Shown piece after piece: positions 5,679 to 7,497 of a DNA stretch of 7,497 nt. Position 1 is the first letter of the stretch; every line of letters begins with the position of its first letter. Both the position numbers and the translations under genes were made by a program. This DNA comes from Robiginitomaculum sp. (GTDB lineage Bacteria > Pseudomonadota > Alphaproteobacteria > Caulobacterales > Maricaulaceae), in contig NVVU01000006.1 in NCBI GenBank assembly GCA_002733485.1, forward strand, positions 38,337 to 45,833, given 5' to 3'. The notes under the pieces are model-generated. The model searched no databases, was not told the origin of the DNA, and worked only from the letters and a program-made list of their open reading frames with translations.

Positions 5679-6653
5679 CTATTTCGAAAGTCCGGGTAAG
5701 CTGGTTTTTTCCAGTAAGGGCCCCATGGCGAGTCCGGCGTGAAAATAGGCCGTGCGCCAGTTGGGCCGAATACGATCCAGCAACAGCGCTTCGCCGGCCC
5801 CCAGCGCATAAAAGCTGACTCGTTTATTTTGGGCCAAATTAAAATGTTCCAGGTTTTCAAGCACCCGGCCGCGTAAATTCATCGCCAGTGCTGAATAGTC
5901 ATACGGGCTTTCGCCGCGTCGCGCGCGCTCGATCGCGGCTTCGGCCAAGGCAATCTCGCTATAGCGCGCCACCCCCTCCTGCCAGAGCTGAAACTCAGCA
6001 TATTGTCCATCCCTGGTGCTGATGCTGGCAAAGGCGGCGGTCCGGGCCAGGCGGTAAATCGCGGTCTGTTTTTGCAGATCAGAACCGGTTCTGGTGCGCA
6101 AAGCCTTCTTAAGCGCATGGGCCATATCTGCAAAGGCATCGGCAATGCGGGTATCCTGATACGGGAAAGGGAAATTCAGCATCCACATGCCACCAGTTTT
6201 CCCGCCAGACAGGTCCAGTGCCTTGACCGCTTCGTAATAGCCCGGCTGGCTCATTTGCATCTGGTGAAAATGCTCGTGTAACAGCGTGGCGATCCAGGCG
6301 GCATTACTGCCCTCGGTCAAGGCCGGGGCACCGATAACCACGGTAGAAATGCCATCCACCGCCGGAAAAGTGGCCTTTAAATTGGCGGCAAAAACCCGCT
6401 TGCGGGTTTTGATGGTGCATTTGGTAAAGGGGTCAGTGTACAGCGTGACAAACCCCTTGGCTGCCCCGGCCGGACAAAACAAAAAGCTGTCATTCTTGCC
6501 GACAAAAAGGACCGGGTACGGCGTTTTGGAAAATCCGGGCCAGATGCTATCGCCTTGCGAGCCAGCAATGGACCGTGCCTCGGCAACCAAAGGTGCAATG
6601 TGCAAAGGCAGGGCCGGTTGCACAAACAGAGCAAAGACAAACCCCAAGATCAT
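5679..6653 (-). CDS. Putative exported zinc metallopeptidase (HExxH), family not recognised
   Basis: A 324-residue protein. A hydrophobic N-terminus (1-19, LGFVFALFVQPALPLHIA) looks like a signal peptide or anchor, but with no positive charge before it. The segment ATLLHEHFHQMQ holds a HExxH zinc motif (H126, E127, H130). WQEGVARYSE (224-233) resembles the helix that carries the third, glutamate ligand in gluzincins, with E226 as candidate. Cys60 and Cys79 could form a disulfide. The C-terminal part is helical (FYALGAGEALLLDRIRP). Likely a periplasmic or membrane-attached peptidase; the substrate is unknown. Its ATG is 27 nt after the grpE stop on the same strand, and the grpE stop is itself in the same frame as this gene, so the reading frame cannot start further upstream. 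No good Shine-Dalgarno sequence and no promoter are seen in the gap, which suggests read-through from hrcA-grpE and perhaps translational coupling. Confidence 0.75.
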   Translation of the reverse strand: MILGFVFALFVQPALPLHIAPLVAEARSIAGSQGDSIWPGFSKTPYPVLFVGKNDSFLFCPAGAAKGFVTLYTDPFTKCTIKTRKRVFAANLKATFPAVDGISTVVIGAPALTEGSNAAWIATLLHEHFHQMQMSQPGYYEAVKALDLSGGKTGGMWMLNFPFPYQDTRIADAFADMAHALKKALRTRTGSDLQKQTAIYRLARTAAFASISTRDGQYAEFQLWQEGVARYSEIALAEAAIERARRGESPYDYSALAMNLRGRVLENLEHFNLAQNKRVSFYALGAGEALLLDRIRPNWRTAYFHAGLAMGPLLEKTSLPGLSK

Positions 6654-6680
6654 TATGATGATACCCCGGGGTTCGCGATC

Positions 6681-7337
6681 TTACGCGGTGGTGTCAACAT
6701 TACTGCCGGGTTCTTCGCCCTTGGTCTCGGCAGAGCCATGATCTTCGGGCGCGGGTGGCTGGCCGGAAGATACGGCCACCATTGCGGCGCGCAAGGTGCG
6801 ATCCCCCAGCAGATAGCCCGGCTGGATCACTTCGACCACTTCGCCGGCCGGGGCATGGGAGGGGATTTGCGCCACGGCCTGATGATGATTGGGATTAAAT
6901 TTCTCGCCCTTGGGATCAATTTTACGCACCCCGTGGCGGTCCAGTGCCTTGTGCAGGGTTTTATCGGTCAACTCCACGCCCGAGATTAGCCCACCCAAAG
7001 CCTCGGAGGCATGGTCGCGCGCCTCAGCCGGAATGGCCGAGAGTGCCCGGGACAAATTATCGGCCACGTCCAGAAGATCGCGGGCCAGCCCGGTAACCGC
7101 ATATTTGCGGGCGTCGATCACTTCGCGGGCAGCGCGTTTGCGGGTGTTTTCGGCCTCGGCGGCAATGCGAAACATTTGTTCGCGCAGCTTGCCCAGCTCT
7201 TCGCGTAAATCCGGTTCCTGTTCAACTGCCCCGGCGTCCAGCGCCTCGACATTGTTGTCCTGCGGCGCCTCGGTTTCTGCATCTGGCATTTGCGGTTCGC
7301 CCTGATTGTTTTCGTTATCGCTCATCTTCGTTTCCAT
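6681..7337 (-). CDS. grpE: Nucleotide exchange factor GrpE (Hsp70 cofactor)
   Basis: 218 residues. GrpE is the homodimeric nucleotide exchange factor that releases ADP from DnaK in the heat-shock chaperone cycle. The N-terminus (1-45) is acidic and disordered. A long coiled-coil helix follows (about 42-90, EELGKLREQMFRIAAEAENT), then the four-helix-bundle region (LLDVADNLSRAL). The C-terminal beta domain has the signature KFNPNHHQAV (146-155) and GYLLGDRTLRAAMV (174-187). An acidic tail follows (to 218), longer than usual in E. coli GrpE. The first ATG (7337) abuts the hrcA stop codon with no gap; a second in-frame ATG at 7325 gives a protein four residues shorter (MSDNENN). Both have a GGAA sequence 5-6 nt upstream, so the start is undecided. 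The gene is in an operon with hrcA and probably under HrcA/CIRCE or sigma32 control from outside the window. Confidence 0.97.
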   Translation of the reverse strand: METKMSDNENNQGEPQMPDAETEAPQDNNVEALDAGAVEQEPDLREELGKLREQMFRIAAEAENTRKRAAREVIDARKYAVTGLARDLLDVADNLSRALSAIPAEARDHASEALGGLISGVELTDKTLHKALDRHGVRKIDPKGEKFNPNHHQAVAQIPSHAPAGEVVEVIQPGYLLGDRTLRAAMVAVSSGQPPAPEDHGSAETKGEEPGSNVDTTA

Positions 7338-7497
7338 CTATTTTCCGGTCAGGCGGTCAAGGACGTGCCCGACAGCACGGGCGGTATAATCCACCATGGG
7401 AATCACCCGTGCATAATTTATCCGTGTTGGACCAATGACGCCAAGGGCACCAATGATTCGTCTTTCGCTATCCATATAGGGTGCCACGATCACGCTG
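7338..7497 (-). CDS. hrcA: Heat-inducible transcription repressor HrcA, C-terminal end (5' part outside window)
   Basis: Fifty-two codons and a TAG stop (7340-7338) are present; the rest lies beyond the window. The residues SVIVAPYMDSERRIIGALGV, then IGPTRINYARVIPMVDYTA, match the conserved end of HrcA (G-x-IGPTRM-Y-R-I-MVDYTA). HrcA is the repressor of class I heat-shock genes; it binds the CIRCE inverted repeat and depends on GroEL for folding. The CIRCE site would be expected upstream of this operon, outside the window. Direct abutment with grpE indicates co-transcription. Confidence 0.96.
   Translation of the reverse strand, partial: SVIVAPYMDSERRIIGALGVIGPTRINYARVIPMVDYTARAVGHVLDRLTGK

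Noticed and set aside
6889..7305. A 138-codon plus-strand open frame opposite grpE
   Set aside because: The product is Ser/Ala/Arg-rich low-complexity sequence, as expected from reading the GrpE coiled-coil region backwards.
1..7497. A defence island, phage, toxin-antitoxin or CRISPR system
   Set aside because: All sizeable coding regions are accounted for by metabolic, regulatory, chaperone or exported proteins. I see no direct-repeat array, transposase, integrase or nuclease motif.

Overview
The window looks like an alphaproteobacterial chromosome. The basis is the hrcA-grpE order, the DUF21/CorC-type protein with an 'RNQIT' C-terminal signature, the moderately GC-rich codon use, and a dispersed palindromic repeat of a type I recall from many alphaproteobacteria. 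I cannot name the genus. The order could be near Rhodospirillales or Kordiimonadales, but that is a guess.

Layout. (1) Positions 1-591, plus strand: the C-terminal part of a CBS/CorC_HlyC transporter-type protein, cut by the window start. (2) 592-779: a spacer holding an 85-nt cloverleaf-like palindromic repeat and a small terminator-like hairpin. (3) 780-2204, plus: an amidohydrolase of the methylthioadenosine/S-adenosylhomocysteine deaminase type that carries a clear Sec signal peptide. (4) 2207-3430, minus: methionine gamma-lyase, with every catalytic residue I could check at the same number as in the Pseudomonas putida enzyme. (5) 3537-4004, plus: an Lrp/AsnC regulator, divergent from the lyase. 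(6) 4063-5079, plus: an adenosine-deaminase-superfamily enzyme of the adenine deaminase subgroup. (7) 5093-5548, minus: a small exported Tyr/Gly-rich protein of unknown function. (8) 5679-6653, minus: a putative exported HExxH metallopeptidase. (9) 6681-7337, minus: grpE. (10) 7338-7497, minus: the 3' end of hrcA.

How the parts may work together. The central block (780-5079) joins methionine breakdown (lyase plus Lrp-type regulator, a pairing known from the mdeR-mdeA locus of Pseudomonas) with two purine deaminases, one predicted to be periplasmic. Taken together it could be a nutrient-scavenging block for the sulfur amino acid and purine parts of S-adenosylmethionine-derived compounds; this is inference from adjacency. 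The right block is the heat-shock regulator/co-chaperone pair hrcA-grpE, followed 27 nt later by the metallopeptidase gene on the same strand, so the peptidase may be read through from the heat-shock operon.

I see no transposase, phage gene, CRISPR array, tRNA or rRNA. Most of the window is ordinary chromosome. The least explained items are the signal-peptide deaminase, the cloverleaf repeat, the metallopeptidase behind grpE and the Tyr/Gly-rich protein.
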